Positions 32,358 to 42,507 are shown, counted from the first letter of the stretch. The stretch: 64,000 nt of DNA from a bacterium (GCA_030430495.1 JAUIKM010000006.1:62001-126000), one strand, 5' to 3'. Program-made: numbers and translations. Notes: generated by a model not told the origin, from the sequence alone.

Positions 32358-33725
32358 CTATTGGGATATGGGTTCTTCGAACAGCTCGGGTTTGAGTTCG
32401 CGGAGTTTTTGTTCGAGGTCTGGAGGGAGTTTTGACTCGCAGAGGGTTTCGGCTTTCAGGAGTTGGTCGGTGGAAACACCTTTGGTTTCGAGCAAGTTCG
32501 CGTTCAAGAGCTGGGCGAGTTTTAAGTTCGCGTTCCAGAGCTGGGCGAGTTTTAAGTTCGCGTTCCAGAGCTGGGCGAGTTTTAAGTTCGCGCCCCAGAG
32601 CTGGGCGAGTTTTAAGTTCGCGTTCAAGAGCTGGGCGTGTTGCAAGTTCGCGCGTTGCAGGTGGGCGTGTTGCAAGTTCGCGCGTTGCAGGTGGGCGTGT
32701 TGCAAGTTCGCGTCTTGAAGGTGGGCGTGTTGCAAGTTCGCGTGCCGGAGTATTGCCTGTTCTAAGTTCGCGCGCCCGAATTTGGTCTTCTGTAAGTTCG
32801 CGTGCCGGAGTATGGTCTGTTGTAAGGTCGCGTGCCAAAGCTGGGCCTCTTGCAGGTTGGCTTTGTCAAGTTTTGCCCGGCCAAGGTTCGACATATCCAG
32901 CAAAGCCTTCGGCAAATAGCCGCCCGCGTCGTTCGCAACGCGGAAATCTGCGCCGCGCAGGTCGACATTGCGCAGGTCTACCTGGCCGGGTTCGTCGCGA
33001 TCTTGTGGACGTCGAACGATAACACTGAGCGCCGCCTGAATGTCCTGCGGCGGTTTGATGTTTTTGTCGTCAGTTTCTTCGGCCTTGCCGTCGTGAAATT
33101 TGCCCATTTTCCAGGGCCGGATGTCAAGTTCGGCAACAAGCGACTCTTCGCGTTTCGGCGGCCAGGGCGCGCGTTCGCGAATGTAGGCGGAGAGCACTTC
33201 AACAATGGTCCAGTGGTGGACCCCGGAATTGCGCATGATCTGTTCCAGCGCGTAAATGCCGCCGAGGCGGATCTCAATTTTATCGTCGGCCAGTTGTGTG
33301 ATCGCGTTGGTGTAGCGCTCGTTGATCTGACTCTGCGTGGCGGCGTCCGCCTGTTTGGCGGCGGCTTTGGAGCGATGCCAGGCCACAATCAAACCAATAA
33401 CGGCAAATAATCCGGCGAGAATTTTCAGCAGGGTTTCGCGGTGGCGGATTTCGTAGTCGTGGCGCAGGTTGTTCAGCGACTGCCCGTCAACAGAATCCAG
33501 CTTGGCCCCCCAGTCCACCATGCGCGGCGGCAGGTCGAACACGAGGAAAATGAGCAACGCAACAATGGCGATCCAGATTACCCAACTGGAAACCTGGCGC
33601 ATATCCGTCAGGTTGATCTGCCGTAAACGCCCGGCCAACTGGTGGAGGGGCGCAGTCACAAAACCCCAGGTTTTTTTGCCGAAAGACAGGAGGTTGTTTA
33701 GCCATGGGCGAAGACGAGTGCGCAT
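32358..33725 (-). CDS. Pentapeptide-repeat protein with N-terminal transmembrane helices
   Basis: NLQHAHLQRANLQHAQLLNANLKLAQLWNANLKLAQL repeats; VIWIAIVALLIFLVFDL TM. Confidence 0.9.
   Translation of the reverse strand: MRTRLRPWLNNLLSFGKKTWGFVTAPLHQLAGRLRQINLTDMRQVSSWVIWIAIVALLIFLVFDLPPRMVDWGAKLDSVDGQSLNNLRHDYEIRHRETLLKILAGLFAVIGLIVAWHRSKAAAKQADAATQSQINERYTNAITQLADDKIEIRLGGIYALEQIMRNSGVHHWTIVEVLSAYIRERAPWPPKREESLVAELDIRPWKMGKFHDGKAEETDDKNIKPPQDIQAALSVIVRRPQDRDEPGQVDLRNVDLRGADFRVANDAGGYLPKALLDMSNLGRAKLDKANLQEAQLWHATLQQTILRHANLQKTKFGRANLEQAILRHANLQHAHLQDANLQHAHLQRANLQHAHLQRANLQHAQLLNANLKLAQLWGANLKLAQLWNANLKLAQLWNANLKLAQLLNANLLETKGVSTDQLLKAETLCESKLPPDLEQKLRELKPELFEEPISQ
32490..32730. repeat. 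30-bp tandem DNA repeats encoding paired pentapeptides
   Basis: Repeated GAGCTGGGCGAGTTTTAAGTTCGCGTTCCA and GTGGGCGTGTTGCAAGTTCGCGCGTTGCAG units. Confidence 0.85.
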
Positions 33726-34000
33726 TCAGGTTCCCGCGCCATATAACGTTGTGAGCGGAATGATGAGGCGGAAAATAGTGAAATATTCGCGGATTCAGCA
33801 ATACGGCGCTTTGTGTGGCGTTCGGCAGGCGCAACAACTGTAAAACCGAAGACAAAGACACAAAATGTCCGCTGTGGTATTTGTCAAAAGGATGACTTGA
33901 CTGAAATGCGCTGAAAGGACATTGTTTTACAAATAGTCCGGGATAAATCGACGGTTTAAAGCAATTGAGCTGGAATTTTCGGCCGATAATATTGCACAGC

Positions 34001-35362
34001 TCAGCGCGCCACAACGATCTGCCGGCTTGTGGACTTCTCGCAACCGCTGACTCGAACATGATAGACGCCGGGCCGCAGAGTTGAAACGTCGACAGATTGT
34101 TCACTGGAGGCATCAGCGGAAGCGGCCATGATCAAACGCCCGGTACAATCAAACAATTCAATGCGTTTGTCCGCGCAGATCCACGGTATCGAGATAGTGA
34201 AGTTTTGATTGGCTGGATTGGGATACACTATCGAGAGCTGCTGGTTTGTGGGGGAGATGTCATCCTCGTCAATTGACGTTGTCCTGGTGTCGTAGCGCAG
34301 GATATTGCCGCTTTGAGAAACCGCGATTGCGAAGTCTTTGTTGATGTACGCAATTTTGGTTATTGCAAAGAACGGGTTTGGAATGCTGGAATTATCAACG
34401 ATCCACGTTTTTCCGCCGTCGTTTGTTCTGATAATTTTTTCGTCCCGTCCTCCGGCAATGCCGTGCTGTTCATCGAAAAAATCAACGCATATCAAGCCGA
34501 AGGGAGGATTGATTCTTTCTTCAAGTAGAGAGGACCAGGATTCGCCCCCGTCCGAGGTCTTGAAAACTCTGTCGTTGCCCGAGTGACCCTCCGTAACATC
34601 CATTCCAACCAACCATCCGTGCAAAGGATCAATGAACTGTAACTGCCAGCTTTCCCGCTGTAGTGGCGTCTGGTACGTTGTCCATGCGCCGTTTTTTAAA
34701 TTGAGCCTGGCAATCGCGAAATTCGTCCCGTCGCTCACAAAACACTTCCAGATGCACTCATTCTTATCGATGTATGCGATGTCCCACAGGAAAACATTCT
34801 GGCGTGTCCGAAAGTTTTTCCATGATTTGCCGCCGTCCACCGTGTGGAAAACTTTGTCTGTTTCGGTTGAGGCGATCCCGTTCATGGCATCGCTCATGGC
34901 AATGTCCCTGAATCTTTCGTCGAAATCGAAGTCGAGCGTGTCCCATGAATCGCCGCCGTTATAGGAGCGGAACATCATTCCGCTGTCGGCAACCACAATG
35001 GCGATGTCAGGGGTGGGATGGGCTACGGCGGAGAAAGGAACCGGGAGGTTGATGAAGTTGCCATTATCATCACGGTCGGGTTTGAAAACCAGAACAGAAT
35101 CCCAGGTTTGTCCGCCATCGGTGGTACGTTGGATTATCGGTCCGATTCTTTCACCCCAGTTGCCGGCGGCCATTCCGTGCATCTCGTCCGCAAATTCTAC
35201 ATCGCGGTAATTGACGCTGTTGATGTAGTCGACAATTTTCCAGTCGTGCGCCTGGGCGGCGAGTTCACATACAGCGAGTGTCAGGAATACCGCAGTCAAA
35301 ACTGCCGGTGCGAGCCGGGCACTATTTCGAAAAGCTTGCAGTGTACTCATCAAAGGTTCCAT
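34001..35362 (-). CDS. YCF48/BNR-like repeat protein with type IX secretion C-terminal sorting domain
   Basis: Repeated TTDGGQTWDS / YNGGDSWDT / TVDGGKSWKN; C-term LSIVYPNPANQNFTISIP...LRPGVYHVRVSG. Confidence 0.87.
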   Translation of the reverse strand: MEPLMSTLQAFRNSARLAPAVLTAVFLTLAVCELAAQAHDWKIVDYINSVNYRDVEFADEMHGMAAGNWGERIGPIIQRTTDGGQTWDSVLVFKPDRDDNGNFINLPVPFSAVAHPTPDIAIVVADSGMMFRSYNGGDSWDTLDFDFDERFRDIAMSDAMNGIASTETDKVFHTVDGGKSWKNFRTRQNVFLWDIAYIDKNECIWKCFVSDGTNFAIARLNLKNGAWTTYQTPLQRESWQLQFIDPLHGWLVGMDVTEGHSGNDRVFKTSDGGESWSSLLEERINPPFGLICVDFFDEQHGIAGGRDEKIIRTNDGGKTWIVDNSSIPNPFFAITKIAYINKDFAIAVSQSGNILRYDTRTTSIDEDDISPTNQQLSIVYPNPANQNFTISIPWICADKRIELFDCTGRLIMAASADASSEQSVDVSTLRPGVYHVRVSGCEKSTSRQIVVAR

Positions 35363-35500
35363 GAAAGCGATGGTGTTGTTACTCTGTAACACAAATGCCC
35401 ACGACTCAACTCAAGTCCCGGGCGGTCCGAGCTGTAAAACAATGCGATTAATTTTCGTTACAAGCTTGATCAAATTTAGTCGAAACGCCAATTGTGCTTT

Positions 35501-36433
35501 TCAACGATTAATGATCAGTTTATCGCTGATCAGTTTGTGACCGGCGGCGCTCAATTCGTACATGTAGGTTCCGGACTGGAGGTTCGCGACATCCAGCGCG
35601 ACATGCGTTGCGCCATCCAGCAACTCAACTTCCGTTCCGGCGACAATGCGGCCTTGCAAATTATATACCGTCAACCTGGCAAGTCCAGCGGCAGCAACGA
35701 TCAGCTCAAACTCAACGGTTGATCCCGAGGCCGGATTGGGCATAACCAGTGAATGATTGACGGGCGCGGCCCCATCGTTCGGTTTGTCTGCCTCGGGCGT
35801 CGAGCCTTTTGTGAAGCCAGGGAAGTCACAGGTCGTGAAACAGGAAGAAAGCCCTTGCGCGGGAGTTGCATCGTCACAATTGACTTCATCATGCGGAGCG
35901 CCTCGGTATATCTCGATGATTCCGCCCTGATTGGATACACAAATCGTTATTCCCGCGTAACAACATGCCTCGCCAAGACAGGGGACCAGGAATGTAAAAG
36001 TCTGGCCTTCCGGACCATTGACAATAAATTCGCTGAAACAGGCCGCGGCGGAAATGCGCCATGTGTCGTCGCAGGTGCCGGGGGCAGGGAGGGTGAAAAT
36101 CGGCGGTGAACTCAACAGCAGGGCTTCAAAAGTATCTTCGAATATTACCTGAGGATCGCACAAGCAGCCCGCAACAATTTCGATCTCGGTAATCTGTACA
36201 TCCTTGAAGTAACCGCAAGCCACCCTTTTTACATAGGTCACTTCGACCGCACAGCCGGTATATGGACAGGGATCAAGAAGGAGTAACCGGGTCTCTGGCG
36301 GCCCCCAAGGGTCGCCTTCACAGTCCGGAGTGCACTGGGATTGCGATTCAACGACGAAAATGAAACAAAACAGCGCGGCGACAATCAACAAACCGAAGCC
36401 GGTGTGTCGTTTGGTTGAAAAGTTTGTAAACAT
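35501..36433 (-). CDS. Secreted Cys-rich protein with type IX secretion C-terminal sorting domain
   Basis: HSLVMPNPASGSTVEFELIVAAAGLARLTVYNLQGRIV...LQSGTYMYELSAAGHKLISDKLIINR. Confidence 0.83.
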   Translation of the reverse strand: MFTNFSTKRHTGFGLLIVAALFCFIFVVESQSQCTPDCEGDPWGPPETRLLLLDPCPYTGCAVEVTYVKRVACGYFKDVQITEIEIVAGCLCDPQVIFEDTFEALLLSSPPIFTLPAPGTCDDTWRISAAACFSEFIVNGPEGQTFTFLVPCLGEACCYAGITICVSNQGGIIEIYRGAPHDEVNCDDATPAQGLSSCFTTCDFPGFTKGSTPEADKPNDGAAPVNHSLVMPNPASGSTVEFELIVAAAGLARLTVYNLQGRIVAGTEVELLDGATHVALDVANLQSGTYMYELSAAGHKLISDKLIINR

Positions 36434-36840
36434 TGATTTCTACTCCTCTGCAAGTGCTTGAAACATATTCGCCTTTGTGACAACTGAAGGCAGGCCGAGT
36501 GTGAAGTCGCATGGGCATTTGGTGTTGTACCTGGCGAATTTTCAGTTGTGTTGATCTGTCTAAACTAACAGAATTATCCAAATGCCAAACAATTGATCGT
36601 GGATAGTCAATTTTCCTCGGCTGTGGATTTTTTCCGATCGTTTCTCGCCGTCGCAAACCGGGAATATTCTTTAAGACTTCAGGTTGGAATAACCAAAAGA
36701 GTCAGTAAAATTTGACCGATATTTGACCAGTGAAATCTGGGAAGCCCACGACCAATATTTGACCTGAATTTGACCTTGTACACAAAAACAGTGGTGTTTT
36801 CAGTCATTTTACCCGCACCCAAAAACCCTTTAAAACGCAA

Positions 36841-36863
36841 AAACCCCGCATTGCTGCGGGGTT
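36841..36863 (-). terminator. Terminator downstream of tRNA-Arg
   Basis: AAACCCCGCAGCAATGCGGGGTTTTT on minus strand. Confidence 0.8.
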
Positions 36864-36868
36864 TCTCG

Positions 36869-36942
36869 TGCGCCCGGGAGGATTCGAACCCCCAACCTTC
36901 TGATCCGTAGTCAGATGCTCTATCCAGTTGAGCTACAGGCGC
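36869..36942 (-). tRNA. tRNA-Arg (anticodon ACG)
   Basis: GCGCCTGTAGCTCAACTGGATAGAGCATCTGACTACGGATCAGAAGGTTGGGGGTTCGAATCCTCCCGGGCGCA folds as cloverleaf. Confidence 0.97.
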
Positions 36943-36962
36943 AAAGTATTTCTGTTGTTAAC

Positions 36963-37223
36963 TCAGCCGTTCTTCAGGCTGTTAACATAACGCGCCAACT
37001 TCGACTTCTTGTTGGCCGCAAAGTTTTTGTGGATCACGCCGTGCGATGCAATGCGGTCCAGTACCTGCGTTGCCGTCTCCAGCGCCTTGCTGGCTTCTTC
37101 GTAATTCGTCGCTTCGCGCACGGCTTTCATAGCGCGTTTCGCTTTGACTTTTTGAAAGCGGTTGTAGGCGCGACGACGCTCGCTCTGGCGAATCCGTTTA
37201 ACGGCAGACTTGTGATTGGGCAT
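36963..37223 (-). CDS. rpsT: 30S ribosomal protein S20
   Basis: MPNHKSAVKRIRQSERRRAYNRFQKVKAKRAMKAV...GVIHKNFAANKKSKLARYVN. Confidence 0.96.
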   Translation of the reverse strand: MPNHKSAVKRIRQSERRRAYNRFQKVKAKRAMKAVREATNYEEASKALETATQVLDRIASHGVIHKNFAANKKSKLARYVNSLKNG

Positions 37224-37414
37224 GCGTTTTTTTGACTTACGATTGATTCTCAGTTAAATAGAGCCTGCAAAACTAATGCACTTTTCCGGCAAATGCAAGT
37301 GTTTTTTATGCGGTAATCTATTTTTTAGCCCATATTTTTGTTGTGCGAATTTAGTCATTCGCATCGTCCCGCGTGCGTCCCGCGCTTTTCTCCAGTCCGA
37401 AACCAGAGACCCCC

Positions 37415-38212
37415 ATGCATCGATCCCTGCTTACCATAGTCGTCGCCCTGCTTCCGGTCTTGATCTCTTCCTGCGGCGGCCCCCGCGTCAGCGAACGCGA
37501 TGAGGAAATACTGACTCTCCTCAAAGGTCGTCCCGTCAACGCCATGGAACTGAACCGCGACTGGCGCATGGGCAAAGCCGCCGAATTGCGCGCCGGCTCC
37601 GCGCTCTTCTACCAATTTGCCTGGCCGCAGTCCGCCGACGGCAAAGAACGCAACATCCGCGAGTTGCACCTCGTCGACGGCCAGGACTCGCAAATGACAG
37701 TCGACTATATCTTCCGCGTGTTCCACAGCGCCGACCGCAGCATATGCGTCGTCGCCATTCCGCCGCAGGAAACCTACGACTACGCCAAAGGTGAATATAC
37801 AATCTCCGTTCAGGGTACTTTTGCCGACGGCGAGGAATTCAACACCACGCCGCGGCAGCTCACCCTCAAATCCAACGTCGCGCGCATCTCCGCCCAGGAA
37901 CAGCAGCGCGAACGCGAACGTTTTGCCGCCTATTTACTCTTCTCCGGCGAAGAGGAATCATTCGACAGCGTCATGCCGGTTCTGCTCGAAAACCTCAGCT
38001 CCGGCGACGACGGCGAACACAACGTGCTCACGCGCATCCTCGACTCCTTCTTCCAGGCCAAACAGGTGCCCGCCGACCAGAAAGGCCTCTCTTTCGACAG
38101 CATTCTGCAGCTGGCCGGCGACCCGGAACTGACCACCGAGGAGCGTGACCTCGCGCTCAGCGCACTGCAGGAATTGTACTCGCGCGGACTTGAGCGGGTC
38201 AAACAAGAATAA
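37415..38212 (+). CDS. Hypothetical lipoprotein
   Basis: MHRSLLTIVVALLPVLISSCGG lipobox. Confidence 0.7.
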   Translation: MHRSLLTIVVALLPVLISSCGGPRVSERDEEILTLLKGRPVNAMELNRDWRMGKAAELRAGSALFYQFAWPQSADGKERNIRELHLVDGQDSQMTVDYIFRVFHSADRSICVVAIPPQETYDYAKGEYTISVQGTFADGEEFNTTPRQLTLKSNVARISAQEQQRERERFAAYLLFSGEEESFDSVMPVLLENLSSGDDGEHNVLTRILDSFFQAKQVPADQKGLSFDSILQLAGDPELTTEERDLALSALQELYSRGLERVKQE

Positions 38213-38216
38213 AAAA

Positions 38217-38243
38217 GGGGAAAACGCTTTCGCGGTTTCCCCA
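38217..38243 (-). terminator. Hairpin between convergent genes, T-run on the minus strand
   Basis: GGGGAAACCGCGAAAGCGTTTTCCCC + TTTTTT on minus strand. Confidence 0.75.
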
Positions 38244-38282
38244 AAATCCCCTCCAAAGGCAATTTCTTGTTTGTCAGTGGGT

Positions 38283-39725
38283 TTACTGCCCGAAGCGAAT
38301 GTGAAATTGCAGAGCAACTTCCAGTGTCTGGTTATCGACCAGCGCCGAATTGGTCATCGCATCGCCGTAAGTGGTGCGCAGGAAACTGCCGGAGTAACTG
38401 CGAACCATCGTGTCGAAACGCGCATTCGGGGCCACGTAAATGCCCGCACCGGCCGAAATGACCTCGCGCGCCCCAGCAAAACTTTCGTCGGCATAAGGCG
38501 AGTCGTAGTGCGTAAAACCGCCGCGGACCACGATCGGCAGAACAGGGATGTTGTATTCCGCGCCGACGCCCCAGTTGAACTGGTTGTCCACCACGCGCTC
38601 GATTGAGCGGTTCAGCAGGGCCACCTCGTCTATCCCGTCCTCAAAGCTGATTTCGTTGAGCGTGCGGTACTCCGCCGCGCCGCTGATCACCAGGCCCTTG
38701 ATGTTGAACGAGATTCCCGAGCTGAACGTCCAGGCCGTCGAGATTTTGTAGTCGTTGAATCCCTCCGTCACGTCCTCGAACGCGTCGCCGTTGTCGAAGG
38801 TCGCCACGGCCGTGCGTGAGAAGTCTTCCTCCACCGTGTAGAACATCGGCGAGCTGATCGCAAAACCGAAGCGCATGATGTTGAGGTAGCGGCTCTGCAT
38901 CCCGAGCGTAAAGCCGAGACCGGCCAGATCCTGTTCGACGCGATCCACGACTGAGAGGCGGTCGAAGTCGACATTGGTAAAACCGACCGTGTCGAGTTCA
39001 TTGTACACGTTGTCCTGGTCGATTTCGACGTACTCGCGTTCGTATTTGTAGCTGCCCCAGTTGCCGCGGATCGCAAAACCGACGGCCAGGTTTTCTTCCA
39101 CGTCGAAGGCCATGCCGCCGGAGAGGCTGTGCAGGCCGCCCGATTCGCGCACGCCGGACTCCTGCAACAGTTGGCCGCCGATCGGCGTGAACATCGCGCC
39201 GTTGACCGTGTCCGCCAGGTAGAGGCGGTACGCGATGTTGTCGTCCGGCGAGCTGACAGAAGGCGCGCCGGCCGTCCACGAGGCGATAAGCGAGTTCTCG
39301 CTGTTGAAGCCGCTCAGCTCAAAAGTCTGGTTGAAGTCCGTGTCGAAGTTGTACACCAGGCTGATCGTGCCGTTGGCGACGTCGCTGGCGTCGAACTTGC
39401 CGGCATAGGCGACGTGGTTCAGCGCTGTTGAGTTGTCATCCACCGCAAAGGCATTGTTCAGGAAGAGACCGGTGTTTTCCGTGCTGTGCATCTGCATGCC
39501 CAGGCTGAATTCTTCGTTCGGAATCAGCGCCAGCCCGGCCGGGTTGATGTTCGTCGCGCCGAAGTCGTCGGCGATGCCCGCGTAGGCCAGTCCCAGCGCC
39601 CCGGCGCGCGCCGAAGGATAGGAGTGATTCAGACTCAGACGCACCGCGTCGTCGACGAACTGCGCCCGTGCGACGCCCGTGCCGCAGAGCAGTGCGAGCA
39701 GGAGAGTATAAAATGTGCGTTTCAT
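38283..39725 (-). CDS. Outer-membrane transport protein (OMPP1/FadL-like)
   Basis: Signal peptide; SARAGALGLAYAGIADDFGATNINPAGLALIPN; C-term FHIRFGQ. Confidence 0.83.
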   Translation of the reverse strand: MKRTFYTLLLALLCGTGVARAQFVDDAVRLSLNHSYPSARAGALGLAYAGIADDFGATNINPAGLALIPNEEFSLGMQMHSTENTGLFLNNAFAVDDNSTALNHVAYAGKFDASDVANGTISLVYNFDTDFNQTFELSGFNSENSLIASWTAGAPSVSSPDDNIAYRLYLADTVNGAMFTPIGGQLLQESGVRESGGLHSLSGGMAFDVEENLAVGFAIRGNWGSYKYEREYVEIDQDNVYNELDTVGFTNVDFDRLSVVDRVEQDLAGLGFTLGMQSRYLNIMRFGFAISSPMFYTVEEDFSRTAVATFDNGDAFEDVTEGFNDYKISTAWTFSSGISFNIKGLVISGAAEYRTLNEISFEDGIDEVALLNRSIERVVDNQFNWGVGAEYNIPVLPIVVRGGFTHYDSPYADESFAGAREVISAGAGIYVAPNARFDTMVRSYSGSFLRTTYGDAMTNSALVDNQTLEVALQFHIRFGQ

Positions 39726-41461
39726 CGGTTCCCCTTGCGTTTGCGTCCGCCGGATGAAGATTTGCTGCTTTTGCTCGATCCGGACGAGCGCGACGGGCGC
39801 GCCGAGGATCCGCTGCTGCGCGATGAGGAGCGCGAACTGTTGACGTTGCTTTTACTCGATCCGGACGAGCGCGAAGTCGAGCCGACATTGGAGGGCGGCG
39901 CAGTGTTGCGGTTGCGCGAGCTGCTCGTTGTTTTCTGCTGCGCCGGCGGCGAGTATGAACGCGAACTGCCGGCATTGCTGCTGCCTGCCGCGCCGCTGTT
40001 TGTCGGCGGAGGAGAGTTCCACAAGTCGGTGCTGCTGTTGTTTTGTTCCGTCGTGGAGCTGCGCGCTGCGCCCGCATTTGAAGTGCCGGCATTGCGCCAT
40101 CTGTCGGTGCGTGCGTCGCGTGCTGCGCCCGAGTTATCGCTGGAGCCGCGCTGCGGTCCCTTTGCGCCGAAGAGCGGCTGCGACTGTGCGGCCGCGGCCG
40201 AAGTATTCGGCGCTCCGGCGGCGTTCGGGTTGGACGAGCGCGTTTGTGTGCGGGCCCAGGAATCAGCGGAACGCGGATTGGCGTCCGGCTGCACATTGCT
40301 GCCGGAACTGCCGAAGGGACTGTTGCCCGGGCGCGTGTCGCTTGCCGTGGCGGCGCCCGAACCGAGTGTGCGCGTGCGCGGCGAACTCGGCGCAGCCTGC
40401 ACCGGCCCGTCCATCTCTCCAAACTGGCCGGAGCTGCCGGCCGTCCCTGCGGCGCTGCTCGCAACATCGCCCGTATGAGTGCGCGCCGAGGTGGCGCTGC
40501 CGAACTCCGACATACCGACGCTGCGGGAGCGGGTGTTGACATCGCCGCCGTCTGAACCGACCGGCGTGTTTGATCCGCGACCTGTACCGGCTATTCCACG
40601 CCCGCGTCCGCCGCTGCCGCCCGACTGGCGCGTTACGCCGCCCGCCGTCGCTCCGACGCCGGAATTGGCGCCGAAATCGCGGTAGCTGCGTTCGCTTTTG
40701 GGGCGGTCATTGTCGTAGTAGTGGCCGTGTCCGTGATAGTGCCCGTAGTAGTGGTTGTGGCCGTACCAGTGGTTCCAGCCCCGGTAGTAGCGCGGATAAC
40801 AGTCATAGAACGCAAAGTAGTTCGGCCCGTACCAGGGCGAGCAGCCCGGCGCGTAATACCAGTCGTTGTACCACGGACGGCAGGCCAGGCTGTAGGGGCG
40901 CAGGACGGGGCGGTAGCAGTAGTAGTCGTCCCAATAGTAGCTGCCGCTGTAGTACGACGCCCCCCACCAGTATTGCGGATGTCCCAGCGCCAGGCTCACC
41001 GACCAGCCCGGACGGTAGTTCCAGGCGTGGTAACGCGGGCCGTAGGAAGTACGCCAGGAGTTGCCGCCGAAATAATTCGGATCGGAGTAGTCGTAGTAAT
41101 TTTCGATGTAGACGTTCGCGCCCTCATTGTACAGCGGGTCCGCCGCGTAGTTGATGTTGTCATTGGACGCGCCGGCGTAGGTCGGCTGCGCTTCGGCGTC
41201 CCAGTCGCGCAGGGCCGCGGCCTGTCCGGCGTTCGGGTTGACGTCGGCGGGCGAGTAGTAGTTGCCGCCGTCTGCGTCGGGCGCGTCGGCAGGCGGCAGG
41301 GCGGCGTCGGAGACGTCGACCTCCGCTTCGGCGTACTGCTCGCCGCGGTCGGGATCGTTGTTGTAGCCAAAGTAGGAATTCTGTGTACCGGCGCATGCCT
41401 GGACGCCGATCGACAGAATCGCCGCAAAAGTAGGCAGCAGGATATGTCGCAATTTTCTCAT
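39722..41461 (-). CDS. Low-complexity exported protein: Tyr/Trp-rich centre, Ser/Arg/Lys-rich C-terminus
   Basis: YYDYSDPNYFGGNSWRTSYGPRYHAWNYRPGW...; RSSGSSKSNVNSSRSSSRSSGSSARPSRSSG; ATGA overlap with the downstream gene. Confidence 0.75.
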   Translation of the reverse strand: MRKLRHILLPTFAAILSIGVQACAGTQNSYFGYNNDPDRGEQYAEAEVDVSDAALPPADAPDADGGNYYSPADVNPNAGQAAALRDWDAEAQPTYAGASNDNINYAADPLYNEGANVYIENYYDYSDPNYFGGNSWRTSYGPRYHAWNYRPGWSVSLALGHPQYWWGASYYSGSYYWDDYYCYRPVLRPYSLACRPWYNDWYYAPGCSPWYGPNYFAFYDCYPRYYRGWNHWYGHNHYYGHYHGHGHYYDNDRPKSERSYRDFGANSGVGATAGGVTRQSGGSGGRGRGIAGTGRGSNTPVGSDGGDVNTRSRSVGMSEFGSATSARTHTGDVASSAAGTAGSSGQFGEMDGPVQAAPSSPRTRTLGSGAATASDTRPGNSPFGSSGSNVQPDANPRSADSWARTQTRSSNPNAAGAPNTSAAAAQSQPLFGAKGPQRGSSDNSGAARDARTDRWRNAGTSNAGAARSSTTEQNNSSTDLWNSPPPTNSGAAGSSNAGSSRSYSPPAQQKTTSSSRNRNTAPPSNVGSTSRSSGSSKSNVNSSRSSSRSSGSSARPSRSSGSSKSSKSSSGGRKRKGNR

Positions 41462-41613
41462 CTCAATACCTCGTTAGTGTGGGCCGCTTGTTCATCTGTT
41501 CCGTCCATGCCCGGAATCCGATGAATGCGGTCGCAACATACGGACGATCGTGCTACTTGTATAGTCCGCATCAATCGGCGGGCGCTGCGACTATATCGAT
41601 GGCGCGCCTCGGC

Positions 41614-42309
41614 CTATTTCTGACGAGCCCCTTTTTGATACATTTTGGCCAGTTCCGCGATGGGGCGGCCGAGTTTCCAGGCTGAGTAAAGTCGGATATT
41701 GCGCAACATCTGGCGCAGCGGTCCGCGTTCCGCAAATCGCCGCGCCGAGGTGGTAATCTCCGCGTCCAGATACGCCAGCTTCGCGCGGCGGCGGATCTCG
41801 CCGAAGAGCAGGACGTCCTCAAACAGCGGCACTTCCGCGAAGCCGCCGCACTCCTCGTAGAAGGCGCGCCGAATCACAAGTCCCTGATCGCCGAAGCGCG
41901 TCAGCGGCGTGTCGAGCCGCGCAGCCAGCGCAAAGAGTTTCAGCCACGGATGCTCGCTGTCGAAGCGCAGCCTGAAAGTCGCCGCCTGAAGCCCCGCCGC
42001 CTGAAAACCGCGCAGCGTCGCCTCCAGCTCGTCAGCGGGCAGACTGTCGGCGTGCAGGAAAACGAGCGTCTGCGCACTGCTCGCCGCCGCGCCGCGCCGC
42101 ATCTGGACGCCGCGCCCGCGCGCCGACCGTATCAGGCGGACCTGCGCATGTGCGGCTGCAATACGCTGCGACAGCTCGATGGTTCCGTCGCTGCTGCCCC
42201 CGTCGACTAACAAAATTTCTGCATCTGCAAGGGGAAGCAGACGGTCGACGAGGCGCGCTAAAAAGTGCCGTTCATTGAGCACGGGAATAACGAATGCAAT
42301 CTGCGGCAT
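41614..42309 (-). CDS. Glycosyltransferase family 2 (TIGR04283-like)
   Basis: IAFVIPVLNERHFLARLVDRLLPLADAEILLVDGGSSDGT. Confidence 0.87.
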   Translation of the reverse strand: MPQIAFVIPVLNERHFLARLVDRLLPLADAEILLVDGGSSDGTIELSQRIAAAHAQVRLIRSARGRGVQMRRGAAASSAQTLVFLHADSLPADELEATLRGFQAAGLQAATFRLRFDSEHPWLKLFALAARLDTPLTRFGDQGLVIRRAFYEECGGFAEVPLFEDVLLFGEIRRRAKLAYLDAEITTSARRFAERGPLRQMLRNIRLYSAWKLGRPIAELAKMYQKGARQK

Positions 42310-42507
42310 GAATGTGAAAAACTCCGGCTGGAAAGGAGGCGTTCGATTCTTGCCGAAGTGACGGCAAAAATGTAACTTGCGTGCTTGCGGCGGGTACGGA
42401 GTCGGCCCGCTGCGCGTCGCTTCTCCGCGATTCCCCAGCATTTCAACCTATGTCGTCCGCCGCGCCTCAGAGTGCGTTCGGGCGCCAAGCGTCAAGAGCA
42501 GAGCACT

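Noticed and set aside
32275-32838. ORF encoding ARELATRPPATRELATRP repeats, and the + strand SRAGRVLSSR ORFs
   Set aside because: Alternative frames of the period-30 repeat inside the pentapeptide-repeat gene; stop-free only because the repeat unit is
39436-40542. Overlapping 368-aa minus-strand ORF (Ala/Arg-rich)
   Set aside because: Out-of-frame overlap with the Ser-rich gene and the FadL-like gene; composition typical of a shifted frame
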